Positions 48,159 to 57,235 of a DNA stretch of 64,000 nucleotides are shown piece by piece. Under the pieces are notes generated by a model. The model saw only the letters and a program-made list of their open reading frames with translations. It had not been told where the DNA came from and searched no databases. Source of the stretch: Arcticibacter tournemirensis. GTDB lineage: Bacteria > Bacteroidota > Bacteroidia > Sphingobacteriales > Sphingobacteriaceae. The position numbers were made by a program, and so were the translations under genes. The stretch covers positions 2,728,001-2,792,000 of the forward strand of contig NZ_VFPL01000001.1 of the NCBI RefSeq assembly GCF_006716645.1, read 5' to 3'. The first letter of the stretch is position 1, and every line of letters begins with the position of its first letter.

Positions 48159-49125
48159 GGATATCGGGGAACAGAAAAGGACAAACATTATTGACTTTGG
48201 TTATGATGGATGGGTACATGTCGGCGGTAAGTCGCACATATCCGTCCGTGCTGGCGATGGATTTATGGCCAAGATAAGTTGAAAGTACAGGTAGTGAATA
48301 ATAAAGATCGATACCATCCTCCGCCATTTTTGCCAACGAATGCACACTAAAGGTATGCCTCAAATCATGCACATGTGGGCCTTGACGTCTACCACGGTGT
48401 GGGATGCCAGCCTTATACAACACTTTTTTGAACCAAGAATAGGCACGTCCATTATCGCAGCAGTCTCCGTTCGGCTGTACGAAAAGCAGGTCTGTTTTTC
48501 GTGCCATGGGAAAGTTATCCCTGCAATCCATATATTGCCTAACCACATTGGCTACGGTATCGGAGATGGGAACCATCCTGTCCGTTCCGTTCTTTGTGTC
48601 CCGAAGTACAAAGTACCGTTCTTCAAGATGTACATCCCCACAGGATAGGGACAAAGCTTCGCCTATGCGCAGCCCAGTGCCATATAATACCCTGAACAAT
48701 GCGGGAAGCACCAAGACCATTGAGTTATAACAGGTGCTATGGGCGCTCAACTGGTCTGTTGCCTCAAATATGGCAGCCATTTCCTCTTTGGTGTAGATAT
48801 AAGGTGTATGGGTTGATGGCTTGATTTTCGGCAGGACTGGCAAATAAGATGGGTAGTTCAGTTTGTTCAGGTAATCACCGAACTGGCGCATGGCATGGAT
48901 ACGGTTGTACCATGTTTTGTCCGATTCGTTTGGCCGTCTGATGCACCACTCCTCACAAAGTTCCCTACTGATACCGATAGCTGTTTCTTCCCGTTCATAG
49001 ACCAATTGGTCGAATTGCATAAAAGCATATTCGACGGTCATATATTTATAACCCAGATGCCTTTTCAACGCTACAAACTCCTCGATTAAGGGCTTGTATA
49101 TACTATAGTAATTGATTGCACTCAT
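48139..49125 (-). CDS. RIT 1 tyrosine recombinase B
   Basis: The 328-residue second recombinase has GTGLRIGEAL (Arg), HDLRHTFSVH (His-x-x-Arg), YLGHKSIAS and GYVRLT (Tyr). Its start overlaps the first gene's stop by four bases (ATGA). It resembles the B gene of RIT 2 in length and in the LDLYYSLPVLSTYLGH-like stretch before the active site. Confidence 0.9.
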   Translation of the reverse strand: MSAINYYSIYKPLIEEFVALKRHLGYKYMTVEYAFMQFDQLVYEREETAIGISRELCEEWCIRRPNESDKTWYNRIHAMRQFGDYLNKLNYPSYLPVLPKIKPSTHTPYIYTKEEMAAIFEATDQLSAHSTCYNSMVLVLPALFRVLYGTGLRIGEALSLSCGDVHLEERYFVLRDTKNGTDRMVPISDTVANVVRQYMDCRDNFPMARKTDLLFVQPNGDCCDNGRAYSWFKKVLYKAGIPHRGRRQGPHVHDLRHTFSVHSLAKMAEDGIDLYYSLPVLSTYLGHKSIASTDGYVRLTADMYPSIITKVNNVCPFLFPDIHDEASH

Positions 49126-50393
49126 GATACAAACACTCCTTTCTGCTGATAGAAGGCCGGAGCAACCATTGGCACATCAAGGGCGCACTGTTTAAGCTGT
49201 TGCGTATCGACACGTAGGTAAAGCATGGTCGAAGCGGTACGGCTATGCCCCAATGCTTCTGATATTACGGGGAGCGGTGTTTTATTTTCAAGCAATCGGG
49301 CGGCAAAGCTGTGCCGCAGGGCGTGCGCTCCCTTATGCCTGTTCTTAAGAACGATGCCCGAACGGCGTATATGGACACCGATTTTTCCAGTAACATCATC
49401 AGGCGTTATCGGCTTGAACGGATAGATGTGCTGGACAAAGCAATATGGTTCATTGGATACTGGACGGGCATATTTTAGGTAATCGATAATGGCATTTCCT
49501 ACCTCGGGCAAGAGTGGAAGAACGATTTCTTTTTGGGTTTTGAACTGTACGATCTCAATGATGCCCTTGTCCCAGTTGATGTTCTCGAACTTTAGCCGTG
49601 CAATGTCAGATACCCGCAGACCAAGTTTTGCCGCCAGCAACACCAGGGCATAATCCCTTTTCCCTGATGGGTTGCCTCGGTCTATCTTTTCAATGATGCA
49701 GGCAATATCTTCGGCAGAAAAAAACGAGGGCAGCTTTGGCTGTGATTTGTAATTCGTCCGCTGTATCACATCAGAATAATCTTTATTGTGGATTTTTTCC
49801 GTGTAGAGATAGGTTAAGAAACTTTTGAGAACGCCCAATTTGGAATGGTTCGTGGCAAGAGTTGTCGGGTCAAGGCTTTTCATGAACGATACCAGATATA
49901 CCTCATTTATATCGACTATGCTTTTTACTTCTTTGCTACTCAAAAAAGTAAGAAAGCCATGCAGTGCGTTCAGATGATGATTTTGGGTAGATTTTGACAA
50001 CGCAAAAGTTGCCGCTTTGTAGCTGATAAAATCCTGCATGGCAACACCTATTTCACCTGTCAACAGTTTTGGTGGGGTTCGTCTTAATGGCGCAGTCCCG
50101 AAAAACACTTGCCCAGTAGACTGGAAAACATAAAGTGCATCCACCTTGTTAACCAAATGCCGTTGCATGCGGTCTAGGGAAGCATAATCATACTCGCCCA
50201 GCTTTGACTTAATAAACTGGTCGCCAACGGACTTATCGTAATACATTATCCCTTCCGCTGCCATAAACCGCTTTAGGGGCTTCCATATCTGCCAATATCC
50301 TCGGAGAGTATACCTGCCCCGTTGTATGGTACGGAGATGTTTTTCAAACTCATTTAAAAGTTCGTCGATGGTTTGGTTTTCTTTCATAATCAC
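49122..50393 (-). CDS. RIT 1 tyrosine recombinase A
   Basis: The 423-residue first recombinase of the trio has two core-binding-like regions in its long N-terminal part. Its catalytic domain has LGLRVSDIARL, HALRHSFAARL, ALGHSRTAS and LYLRVD. It resembles the A gene of RIT 2 (both have GNAIIDYLK before the active site). The MKENQT start two codons on is also possible. Confidence 0.9.
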   Translation of the reverse strand: MIMKENQTIDELLNEFEKHLRTIQRGRYTLRGYWQIWKPLKRFMAAEGIMYYDKSVGDQFIKSKLGEYDYASLDRMQRHLVNKVDALYVFQSTGQVFFGTAPLRRTPPKLLTGEIGVAMQDFISYKAATFALSKSTQNHHLNALHGFLTFLSSKEVKSIVDINEVYLVSFMKSLDPTTLATNHSKLGVLKSFLTYLYTEKIHNKDYSDVIQRTNYKSQPKLPSFFSAEDIACIIEKIDRGNPSGKRDYALVLLAAKLGLRVSDIARLKFENINWDKGIIEIVQFKTQKEIVLPLLPEVGNAIIDYLKYARPVSNEPYCFVQHIYPFKPITPDDVTGKIGVHIRRSGIVLKNRHKGAHALRHSFAARLLENKTPLPVISEALGHSRTASTMLYLRVDTQQLKQCALDVPMVAPAFYQQKGVFVS

Positions 50394-50526
50394 ATTATTT
50401 ATCGTTAGGCATTATTGCCGCCAACAAAATAATGTAAAGTAGAAATGAAGTTAAACCGCTGAATTTTAGAAGTTCATAGGCTTTTATAGTATGACTTTAC
50501 ATAATCTATTACTTTCCATAACCTTT

Positions 50527-50913
50527 ACCTAAAGCGCCTGCTGTCTCGTATAGAATTCCCTCTTTACCGCCTACAATGGAATCAAAAAAATCGAAAGCGT
50601 TTACATTCTGAACGACCTCGTAATCATTGCCCACTACGCCTAATACCTCGTCGTTGTCGGCTCTCACGGTTGCAAAATAGTTAGGCACTTCAATATCCGG
50701 GATCGCCTCCCAGTTGTTTGAAGCAAGGTTGTTGCCGTCGATCGTGAATAACGGCCGCTTTTCGACCATATAATCAAGCCCGGCGAATTTTATTGCTTCG
50801 GCGCTGGTAGGGTAATTCTCTATGACGGTTCCTAAACCGTGCCAAGCTTTTTCTTTCACGCTGAAAAAACTGTGTATTCCAGTGCGCTGATTGTAATTAA
50901 TATTGTGTGCCAT
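50527..50913 (-). pseudogene. DUF932 protein gene, N-terminal part
   Basis: The start MAHNINYNQRTGIHSFFSV and the motif KAWHGLGTVIENYPTSAEA are typical of DUF932. After GALG the frame enters the RIT 1 inverted repeat and stops five codons later. The remaining gene is at 46346-47014. Confidence 0.87.
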
Positions 50914-50948
50914 GTTTAAATATTTTTAAATTCATTACTGCTTTAAGA

Positions 50949-50976
50949 GAAAAAGCGCCCGCATTTGTGCGGGTGC
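50949..50976 (-). terminator. Terminator of the 50986-51543 gene
   Basis: GCACCCGCA-CAAA-TGCGGGCGC on the minus strand followed by TTTTT, ten bases after the gene's stop. Confidence 0.85.
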
Positions 50977-50985
50977 TGTAACCAT

Positions 50986-51543
50986 TCACGGTATGACTAT
51001 GCCTGCTTCGATTTCGGCAAGGCGGTTTACACACATGTGATTAACGAACTGCGCTACCGCCTGAATGATGACTGGATTTTTCGTGCTGAATTTATTCCGG
51101 TTATCGTCCTCAATCGTGAGCTGACAACCCTGATAGTAATTGCTGTCGGTCTCTTCGGCATCCTCCTTTTGGGCAATCTCGAAGCTTTCAAGGCTGTTTA
51201 TAGTGGCTAGCAGCCGGTCGCGCTGTACCTTTCTGCGGTGCAGCTCCTCCACGAGTTTGAGAGTGTTTTCAAGATTGGGGACTGCTTTCATCTCTTCTTT
51301 CAGCTCCTTTTTTGTCGGTTCTTGCTTCGTCTCCGGAGTAGCCAGTTCTGCCGGAGTGCTTGCGGGAATGGCGGCATCTGCAATTGTTTCCGGTGCTTCA
51401 GGTTCTGCCTCCTTCTTATCGAAGCCTGTATTTACAGGCAATCCGTTTACTGTTGCCTCTGCGATCTTCCCCGGTGTATCGTTTCCTATAGTGGTGTTGA
51501 TTTTTCCGTTTCCCTTGCTGCTGTTGATGACCGTCGTTTTCAT
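50986..51543 (-). CDS. Hypothetical protein of the conjugative element
   Basis: 185 residues from MKTTVINSSKGNGKINTT. The middle is low-complexity and acidic/Pro-Ala rich (EAEPEAPETIADAAIPAS). The C-terminal half is helical and polar (LKLVEELHRRKVQRDRLLATI), ending in a small conserved-looking domain. Similar genes occur in Bacteroidota conjugative elements without known role. Confidence 0.6.
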   Translation of the reverse strand: MKTTVINSSKGNGKINTTIGNDTPGKIAEATVNGLPVNTGFDKKEAEPEAPETIADAAIPASTPAELATPETKQEPTKKELKEEMKAVPNLENTLKLVEELHRRKVQRDRLLATINSLESFEIAQKEDAEETDSNYYQGCQLTIEDDNRNKFSTKNPVIIQAVAQFVNHMCVNRLAEIEAGIVIP

Positions 51544-51737
51544 GATTTTAAATTTTAATGTTATTGGATTATTGATTTTTTGCCCGTTGGGAGTATGCGG
51601 TGAACTGCGCTGTTCTACCGGTTGCGGTTTGGCGCTCAGTGGCGGGCTTCTGCCGTTCATTATTTTCATAGTGCTTGCTATTAGAAAGTCAGTCGGCAGG
51701 GCCTCCTGGCTTTTTGTTAAGCACCGCACTTTATACC

Positions 51738-51846
51738 ATCCCGGAGCAAGTCAAGGCTTTGCGAAAAAAAATACCTCGTGAGCGGAGCGAGCAGGGAAGA
51801 TTTTTTTTCAGCAAACCCGAAGGGCTGGCCTTGACTGCTCCGGGAT
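51738..51846. repeat. Long 109-nt hairpin sequence
   Basis: The outer arms ATCCCGGAGCAAGTCAAGGC and GCCTTGACTGCTCCGGGAT pair with a single bulged A. Inside, TTTGC/GCAAA and an A8/T8 pair continue the stem, and CTCG-TGAGCGGAG-CGAG caps it. It lies in a 498-bp stretch (51544-52041) with no convincing gene, so it may be an RNA, a replication or transfer signal, or a small mobile repeat. Confidence 0.7.
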
Positions 51847-52041
51847 TGTGTAGAGATTTGCTCAGCAAAAAAGCCTCCATGAAACTATTGATCGCGCGTG
51901 CTAAAACACTTTTCAAAGATTGCGAGTGGCAGATTGCGTTGCTGACGGCAAAGTCGGCCTAAACGTGGAGCTATGAAACTGTTATATGAAGAGCAAATGA
52001 ACTGCTGGAATGACGTTTTTTTTAATTTTACCAAAAAGATT

Positions 52042-52911
52042 ATGAAAGTACTGGTCACAGGTTCAGCGGGTAAACTCGGTTCAGCAGTCATGCAAAGGTT
52101 AAGGTCGGCTGGCTTGACAGCTATTGGAGCCGATCTTATCGAAAGTCCTTATACCGATGTCATTTTGGACATCAAAGACAAGGCCGGGGTACTCAACGTA
52201 TGTAGGCAGATCAACGCCGTTATCCATACTGCTGCTATCCACGGCAAACATTATGATCTTGATTATCCAAGAGAGGCATTTGTCGATACCAATATCTGTG
52301 GAACGCTGAACTTATTGAATGCCTCCGTTCAGCACCGAATCCAGCATTTTCTTTACATCAGTACTACGTCAGTCTATGGTACTGCCATGGTTGATCCCCT
52401 GCAAGCGGTTTGGGTAGATGAGTCACTTACTGAACAGCCCCGCGACATTTATGACATTACTAAACAAGCGGCGGAACAACTGTGCAAAGACTTTTTTTAT
52501 AAGGAGGGTTTGCATACATCGGTTTATCGGGTAGGCCGGTTTCTGCCGGAAGATCCCAATGTGGAAGCCAACCATCGTCTCTACAGAGGACTTGATGAAC
52601 GAGACGGGGCCGAAGCGTTGTATCTGGGGTTAAGCCACCATTTTGAAAGGTTTGAAATTTTCAATATTTCCAGCAGCAGTCCGTTTACAAAGGATGATTT
52701 AATCGGGCTTAAGAAAAATCCATCAGAAGCAATTATCAAACTTTATCCGCAAGCTGCCGAAATTTACAAGATTAACGGATGGTCATTTCCTGAAAGCATT
52801 GACCGCCTTTACGTCACTGATAAAGCCCGAGAATTATTAGGATACTCACCAAAGTATACGTTTGATTATTTATTAAAGAAGTCGGCGTCTTCTGATATCC
52901 TTCGCGTTTAG
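52042..52911 (+). CDS. NAD-dependent epimerase/dehydratase (extended SDR)
   Basis: The 289-residue enzyme has an N-terminal Rossmann motif TGSAGKLGS and the active-site pair YDITKQ (Tyr-x3-Lys), with ISTTSVYG. It acts on a nucleotide sugar or related substrate that cannot be named. The start MKVLVTGSAGK is fixed by the Rossmann motif. It is one of few plus-strand metabolic genes in the element and looks like cargo. Confidence 0.87.
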   Translation: MKVLVTGSAGKLGSAVMQRLRSAGLTAIGADLIESPYTDVILDIKDKAGVLNVCRQINAVIHTAAIHGKHYDLDYPREAFVDTNICGTLNLLNASVQHRIQHFLYISTTSVYGTAMVDPLQAVWVDESLTEQPRDIYDITKQAAEQLCKDFFYKEGLHTSVYRVGRFLPEDPNVEANHRLYRGLDERDGAEALYLGLSHHFERFEIFNISSSSPFTKDDLIGLKKNPSEAIIKLYPQAAEIYKINGWSFPESIDRLYVTDKARELLGYSPKYTFDYLLKKSASSDILRV

Positions 52912-53018
52912 TTTACTTACGCAATGACAGGTAATTTAGCTTAAGTTTAAAATCAGAGGCATATAGTTTAAGATCGCACACCGCAGTTATGATTATAGTG
53001 GTTGATGTCAACTTATCC

Positions 53019-53465
53019 TTACTTCACCTTCGGGTATACTGACTCTCCTCCATCCTGAGCCGGCCAGCTTAAAGTCCCTTTATCTATATCCAAATGAAGT
53101 ATGGTCACAGCTCCACTTATTGGCTCTGTAATGCGGAGGGTAGTATCCTGAGCCTGCAGTTCTGCAACGAAGGTTTTACCCGGGCCATAATGGTTCCATA
53201 CGCCCGCAACTTTATTAGAAGGGCGTTGAGGGTCACTTTTTTTGGCAGATGACCAGACCGCAATCTTAGCTACATCAAATTTTCCATCTTCCAGAGCCCG
53301 CACTTCTAAGGTATCCTTGAAGTAGTCAAATTCATTCTCGCCTTGTTGGGCATATTTTCCGATAATCCGTTCCGAGATTTCTTCTTTGTCCGGACCCGAA
53401 GAACAAGCGGATGTTATTAAGGATAGAGCGATAGAGGCCGTGCTCATTAATTTAATTGTTTTCAT
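53019..53465 (-). CDS. Lipoprotein, hypothetical
   Basis: 148 residues with a lipoprotein signal (SIALSLITSAC-SS). The rest is strand-rich (TLRITEPISGAVTILHLD). No family recognised. It is likely membrane-anchored in the periplasm or outer membrane. Confidence 0.7.
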   Translation of the reverse strand: MKTIKLMSTASIALSLITSACSSGPDKEEISERIIGKYAQQGENEFDYFKDTLEVRALEDGKFDVAKIAVWSSAKKSDPQRPSNKVAGVWNHYGPGKTFVAELQAQDTTLRITEPISGAVTILHLDIDKGTLSWPAQDGGESVYPKVK

Positions 53466-53599
53466 AGTTCAAGTGATTAATGATACCGGGTAAAAATACG
53501 TAATTTCTAAATTACGTACCATAGGAAAAGCTACTTGTTTGTTCTATGTCAACTTGTTAGCTTTTTGTTTCCGCCCTGGTTAGGAAGCTCTATAAACAT

Positions 53600-53628
53600 G
53601 TAAAGCACGGGTGTGTCCCGTGCTTTAC
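53600..53628. terminator. Perfect hairpin near the histone H1-like gene end
   Basis: GTAAAGCACGGG-TGTGT-CCCGTGCTTTAC, a 12-bp stem with no T-run. It lies 17 bp beyond the stop of the H1-like gene remnant and may end its transcript. Confidence 0.6.
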
Positions 53629-53645
53629 GAGAAAACAGCAGGGCT

Positions 53646-53750
53646 TTATTTCGCCTTGTTTTTAATCTCCGTTACATCTTTGCGAATCTCGGATGCAAGG
53701 GTTTTGATTGCCTGTAAGCCGTTGCGCAGGCGTGTTCCAGCGGTCTTATT
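53646..53750 (-). pseudogene. Histone H1-like gene, C-terminal part
   Basis: Encodes NKTAGTRLRNGLQAIK and continues to EIKNKAK-stop (34 residues). With the N-terminal part at 57302-57376 it forms a 59-residue histone H1-like protein typical of Bacteroidota mobile elements. The two parts join exactly in frame when RIT 2 is removed. Confidence 0.85.
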
Positions 53751-53772
53751 CTTATGTGAATATTAACATAAC

Positions 53773-53804
53773 AACAATAATGTAAACAATATGATTATGT
53801 AAAG
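53773..53804 (+). repeat. RIT 2 left inverted repeat (partner at 57270-57301)
   Basis: It starts AACAATAATGTAAAC and ends GATTATGTAAAG. Two ATGTAAA half-sites lie 17 bp apart, the same spacing as in RIT 1. Inner CTTTACATAA (53882-53891) and TTATGTAAAG (57183-57192) repeat the motif in inverted orientation. Confidence 0.9.
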
Positions 53805-53840
53805 AATCTGTTTTTTCAAGGTTCTATAAATATAAACAAG

Positions 53841-53870
53841 GGGTGCCTGGCTATGCTTGGCACCCTTTTT
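53841..53870 (+). terminator. Terminator at the left end of RIT 2
   Basis: GGGTGCC/GGCACCC stem followed by TTTTT, ahead of the recombinase genes. It would block transcription entering from outside. Confidence 0.8.
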
Positions 53871-53935
53871 CTATATGGGGCTTTACATAATTATTTGATT
53901 TAGCTTTAGGGTTTACCATTATAAATCAAGTTATT

Positions 53936-55213
53936 ATGAACAAAAAGATTAAAGAAATCTCAGAAGTCATAGAGGCATATCTTGCTGAATTGATTGACAG
54001 AGATTATTACAGGGGAACCATTAAAGACTATACAAGGGGTTGTCGAGCGATCCAGAAATGGTGGGATAAAAACGACCTCAAAGAGTTTAATGAGGAAAAT
54101 GCAGCAAGGTTTTGTGATGAAGTTATAGGTACAAGGTATCTGACTCCCACCTTAACATCGGAGCAAAAAAAGAGGCTCCGGGTTGTCAGAATGCTTCTAT
54201 CAGTATACCACAATGAAGATTTTGAGAATTATACTCCTCCGGTTGAAAAAAACCTTAAAACGGAACTCGGGGAAGTTTTCAGCAAATACATTGAATGGTG
54301 CACATTAAGTTTAAAATTAGCTCCAAACACATTGGATACCCATAAGCGGGTAGCTTTTAAGTACGATACATTTTTAAATGAAAAAGGTCTTCATTTCGAG
54401 AAAGTGTCTACCTCAAATTTTGAAGATTTTATTGCGTGCCAATCAAAATCCAATCGAATGAGGTTTAAGGCAGTTCTGCGCAATATTTATAGGTTCCTGC
54501 ACAATTCCGAAATCACAAAAGGTGATCTGTCAACACTAATCCTCAAAGAGCCACACATACACCAAGGTTCTAAACTACCAACAACTTATACCGAAGAGGA
54601 GATTAAAAAGCTGCTTCTATCAGTAGACAGAAGCACAGCTGGCGGGAAAAGAGATTATCTCATCCTACTCTTGGCCGCAGAATACGGAATGAGGGCTTCT
54701 GATATCAGGAGTCTGAGCCTTAAGCATATTGATTGGGAAACAAATACAATATCATTTAACCAGCAGAAAACTGATATACCAATATCATACCCCCTTATAC
54801 CATCTGTTGGCAATGCAATTATTGATTATCTAAAACACGGCAGGCCTCCAGAGGGTGATGCCGTGATCATCGTACGGCACGACAGCAAAAGAAAAGGTGC
54901 TCAGCTTACATCCAGTGGTATCTATTCAATTGTAGAGTCCGCTTTTAGAGCGACCAACATTGTTAATTGGAAAGAAAAAAAGCATGGCCCACATTCCTTG
55001 CGGCACAGCTTTGCTTCGAATCTTCTGAAACGTGGCACCGGTTACTACGTTATAAGTATGGCTATGGGCCATTCTTGTTCAGAAACGACCAAAGCTTACC
55101 TGCAAATTGATTTTGAACGCTTGCGAAAATGTAGCTTACCAATCCCGGATCTACATAGTTTATATTACAACAATATCGGAAAGGAGGTCAGAAATGAGCA
55201 GGCCTATCTTTAA
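53936..55213 (+). CDS. RIT 2 tyrosine recombinase A
   Basis: The 425-residue first recombinase has a catalytic domain with YGMRASDIRSL (Arg), HSLRHSFASNL (His-x-x-Arg), AMGHSCSET and AYLQID (Tyr). Similar in length and in the GNAIIDYLK stretch to recombinase A of RIT 1. The second gene starts 20 nt before its stop. Confidence 0.9.
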   Translation: MNKKIKEISEVIEAYLAELIDRDYYRGTIKDYTRGCRAIQKWWDKNDLKEFNEENAARFCDEVIGTRYLTPTLTSEQKKRLRVVRMLLSVYHNEDFENYTPPVEKNLKTELGEVFSKYIEWCTLSLKLAPNTLDTHKRVAFKYDTFLNEKGLHFEKVSTSNFEDFIACQSKSNRMRFKAVLRNIYRFLHNSEITKGDLSTLILKEPHIHQGSKLPTTYTEEEIKKLLLSVDRSTAGGKRDYLILLLAAEYGMRASDIRSLSLKHIDWETNTISFNQQKTDIPISYPLIPSVGNAIIDYLKHGRPPEGDAVIIVRHDSKRKGAQLTSSGIYSIVESAFRATNIVNWKEKKHGPHSLRHSFASNLLKRGTGYYVISMAMGHSCSETTKAYLQIDFERLRKCSLPIPDLHSLYYNNIGKEVRNEQAYL

Positions 55214-56153
55214 TTCAGTTTTTGCCAACCACATTTCTACCTTTTTGGATTTCAGAGAGAAGGGTGGTGTAAAATATATGTACCCGGACTTTTTTCATCT
55301 CAAACAACTTGATGCTTTTTTTCTCCAAGAAGAAATTACTGATATATCATTCTCTAAAGACCAGGCAATCAAATGGAAACAGCGATCAGAAGACGAATCC
55401 GTGAATGCACAGTATGATAGAATCAATTCTACAAAGAGATTCTTTGAATACCTTTTTATACAGGGGTTTCCGGTGGTTCAGCTAAAAGACATCAAGCACC
55501 CTAAGTCCAAATTCGCACCCCATATTTATACCGATGAAGAAATTGATAAATACTTCAGGGCATTGGATACTTACGAGTCGGGTAAAGATCGTAAGCATAA
55601 AATTCAGTTACCCGTCCTGTTCAGGATCATGTTATGCTGCGGCACCAGAATAACGGAAACTATCAAGATTATTAAGAAAGATGTCGACCTGGAACTGGGT
55701 ATTTTAAGGCTATCGGAAACGAAAAATGCCAAACAGCGGTACGTAGTCATGTCCGACAGCTTGTTGAGCCTTATGCAATCTTTTGCTGATAAAACATTCT
55801 ACGCCTTATCAGATAATGACTACATCTTTACATCTGTTCGGCAGAGATATCTATCAGCATCAGCAGTTAGCGGAATACACCATAAAATCTTACAGCATGC
55901 AGGTATACCGAACAGAGGAAGTGGGCGGTACGGTAAACGTGTACACGACTGGCGCCATACCTTTGCAGTGAGAGCCTTTAAGCAAATGATCGATTCAGGA
56001 GCAGATATGTATGTTGCTCTTCCGATTTTGTCGGTCTATTTGGGACACAATAACATCTATTCTACCGAACGCTATTTACGTTTGACGACTAGTATGTATC
56101 CCTATCTTAAAGAGAAGTTTGAAAAGAATCTTGACGAAATATTTGAAAGATAA
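55194..56153 (+). CDS. RIT 2 tyrosine recombinase B
   Basis: The 319-residue recombinase (start MSRPIFNSVF) has CCGTRITETI (Arg), HDWRHTFAVRA (His-x-x-Arg), YLGHNNIYS and RYLRLT (Tyr). Translation is coupled to gene A by a 20-nt overlap, and AGGAGGT-like GGAAAGGAGG lies just upstream. Confidence 0.9.
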   Translation: MSRPIFNSVFANHISTFLDFREKGGVKYMYPDFFHLKQLDAFFLQEEITDISFSKDQAIKWKQRSEDESVNAQYDRINSTKRFFEYLFIQGFPVVQLKDIKHPKSKFAPHIYTDEEIDKYFRALDTYESGKDRKHKIQLPVLFRIMLCCGTRITETIKIIKKDVDLELGILRLSETKNAKQRYVVMSDSLLSLMQSFADKTFYALSDNDYIFTSVRQRYLSASAVSGIHHKILQHAGIPNRGSGRYGKRVHDWRHTFAVRAFKQMIDSGADMYVALPILSVYLGHNNIYSTERYLRLTTSMYPYLKEKFEKNLDEIFER

Positions 56154-56158
56154 CCGCT

Positions 56159-57190
56159 ATGAAAAAAACCGATTTTGCCAGTGCTGTCCACCGTTATTTC
56201 CGCGATTATCTGATTAATGATCGTGGTTGTTCAGAACGAACGATAGAAACCTACAGATATGCATTTATCCAATTTATTGATTTTATGGAAAATACCTTTC
56301 GGATAAGTCCCGAAAGAATTGAACTTAGACATATTGACCATAAACATATTCAAGCCTTTCTTACCTGGCTGGAATGCGAGAGAAAAGTCTCAATTGCAAC
56401 ACGGAATCAACGGCTTGCTGCGTTTAAAGGCTTCGCTGCCTTTTTGAAATACGATTATCCCGAATGTATTGAGACGGCCATACAAATCCACAACATTAAA
56501 TTGAAAAAATCTCAGCCAAAAGAGATATCCTACCTTAAGCCCGAAGGCATAAAGCTGCTATTGTCGCAAATCAAAACAACTTCGCAAGCTGGCAGACGAG
56601 ACTTTACAATGTTTACATTACTTTATGCTACCGGGGTAAGAGTCAGTGAATTAATTGAAATAAAAGGACGGGATGTTTCAATAAGCGCACCAAAACACAT
56701 AGCTATATATGGAAAAGGCGGCAAGATAAGGCATGTACCGATAATAAAGCACCTATCATCTGTTCTTGAAAAGCATTTAGACGAAAATCATTCTATGCTA
56801 CCTCAAAACCTTGACAGATATGTTTTTGTGAACCATTCAAGCGAAAAGTTTACCAGACAAGGCATAAATCACCTCTTGTCCAAGTATGCAAATATGGCGC
56901 GGAAAATCGACCCCACACTTGTGCCAAAAGATTGTAGCCCGCATAAAATACGGCATTCCATGGCAATGGCCATGGTCGAAAACGAAACCGATCTAATTAT
57001 AATTAGGGACTTTTTGGGCCATTCCAGCGTACAAACAACTGAAATATACGCCAAGCTATCTGCTTCACGCCGAATGAAAGTGATTGAGGCGGCGAGTAAA
57101 GAAATAGTGCCGACAGAGGACGCACTTTGGGTGAGAAATACTTCGCTTAAAGACTGGTTAAAATATATGACGAACCCAAAAGTTATGTAA
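56159..57190 (+). CDS. RIT 2 tyrosine recombinase C
   Basis: The 343-residue XerD-like recombinase has TGVRVSELIE (Arg), HKIRHSMAMAM (His-x-x-Arg), FLGHSSVQT and EIYAKL (Tyr), and ends with a VRNTSLKDWLKY tail much like recombinase C of RIT 1 (NNESLLDWLKNF). It starts five bases after gene B. Confidence 0.9.
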   Translation: MKKTDFASAVHRYFRDYLINDRGCSERTIETYRYAFIQFIDFMENTFRISPERIELRHIDHKHIQAFLTWLECERKVSIATRNQRLAAFKGFAAFLKYDYPECIETAIQIHNIKLKKSQPKEISYLKPEGIKLLLSQIKTTSQAGRRDFTMFTLLYATGVRVSELIEIKGRDVSISAPKHIAIYGKGGKIRHVPIIKHLSSVLEKHLDENHSMLPQNLDRYVFVNHSSEKFTRQGINHLLSKYANMARKIDPTLVPKDCSPHKIRHSMAMAMVENETDLIIIRDFLGHSSVQTTEIYAKLSASRRMKVIEAASKEIVPTEDALWVRNTSLKDWLKYMTNPKVM

Positions 57191-57206
57191 AGAACTCGTT
57201 TTAGTA

Positions 57207-57235
57207 GAGGGTGTCCGAAATAGCCAGACACCCTC
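57207..57235 (+). terminator. Terminator of the RIT 2 operon
   Basis: GAGGGTGTC/GACACCCTC stem with an 11-nt loop and a short T-rich tail, 16 bp after the last recombinase gene. Confidence 0.8.

Larger units (their letters stand above)
47015..50526 (-). mobile_element. RIT (recombinase-in-trio) element 1
   Basis: Three overlapping tyrosine recombinase genes lie between perfect 31-bp inverted repeats (47037-47067 and 50496-50526). A 22-bp palindrome (47015-47036) precedes the left repeat. Inner inverted sites CTACTTTACATTATTT (47111-47126) and its complement (50427-50442) add two more. Excision restores the DUF932 gene exactly, so there is no target duplication. The gene order and sizes match RIT elements. 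Confidence 0.88.

Noticed and set aside
51880-51962. A 27-residue frame (MKLLIARAKTLFKDCEWQI start) after the 109-nt hairpin
   Set aside because: Too short to support without conservation; noted in case a small peptide gene is conserved here.
53600-53628. The hairpin as part of RIT 2
   Set aside because: It lies outside the element boundary at 53751, beyond the H1-like gene remnant, and has no TTATGT motif.
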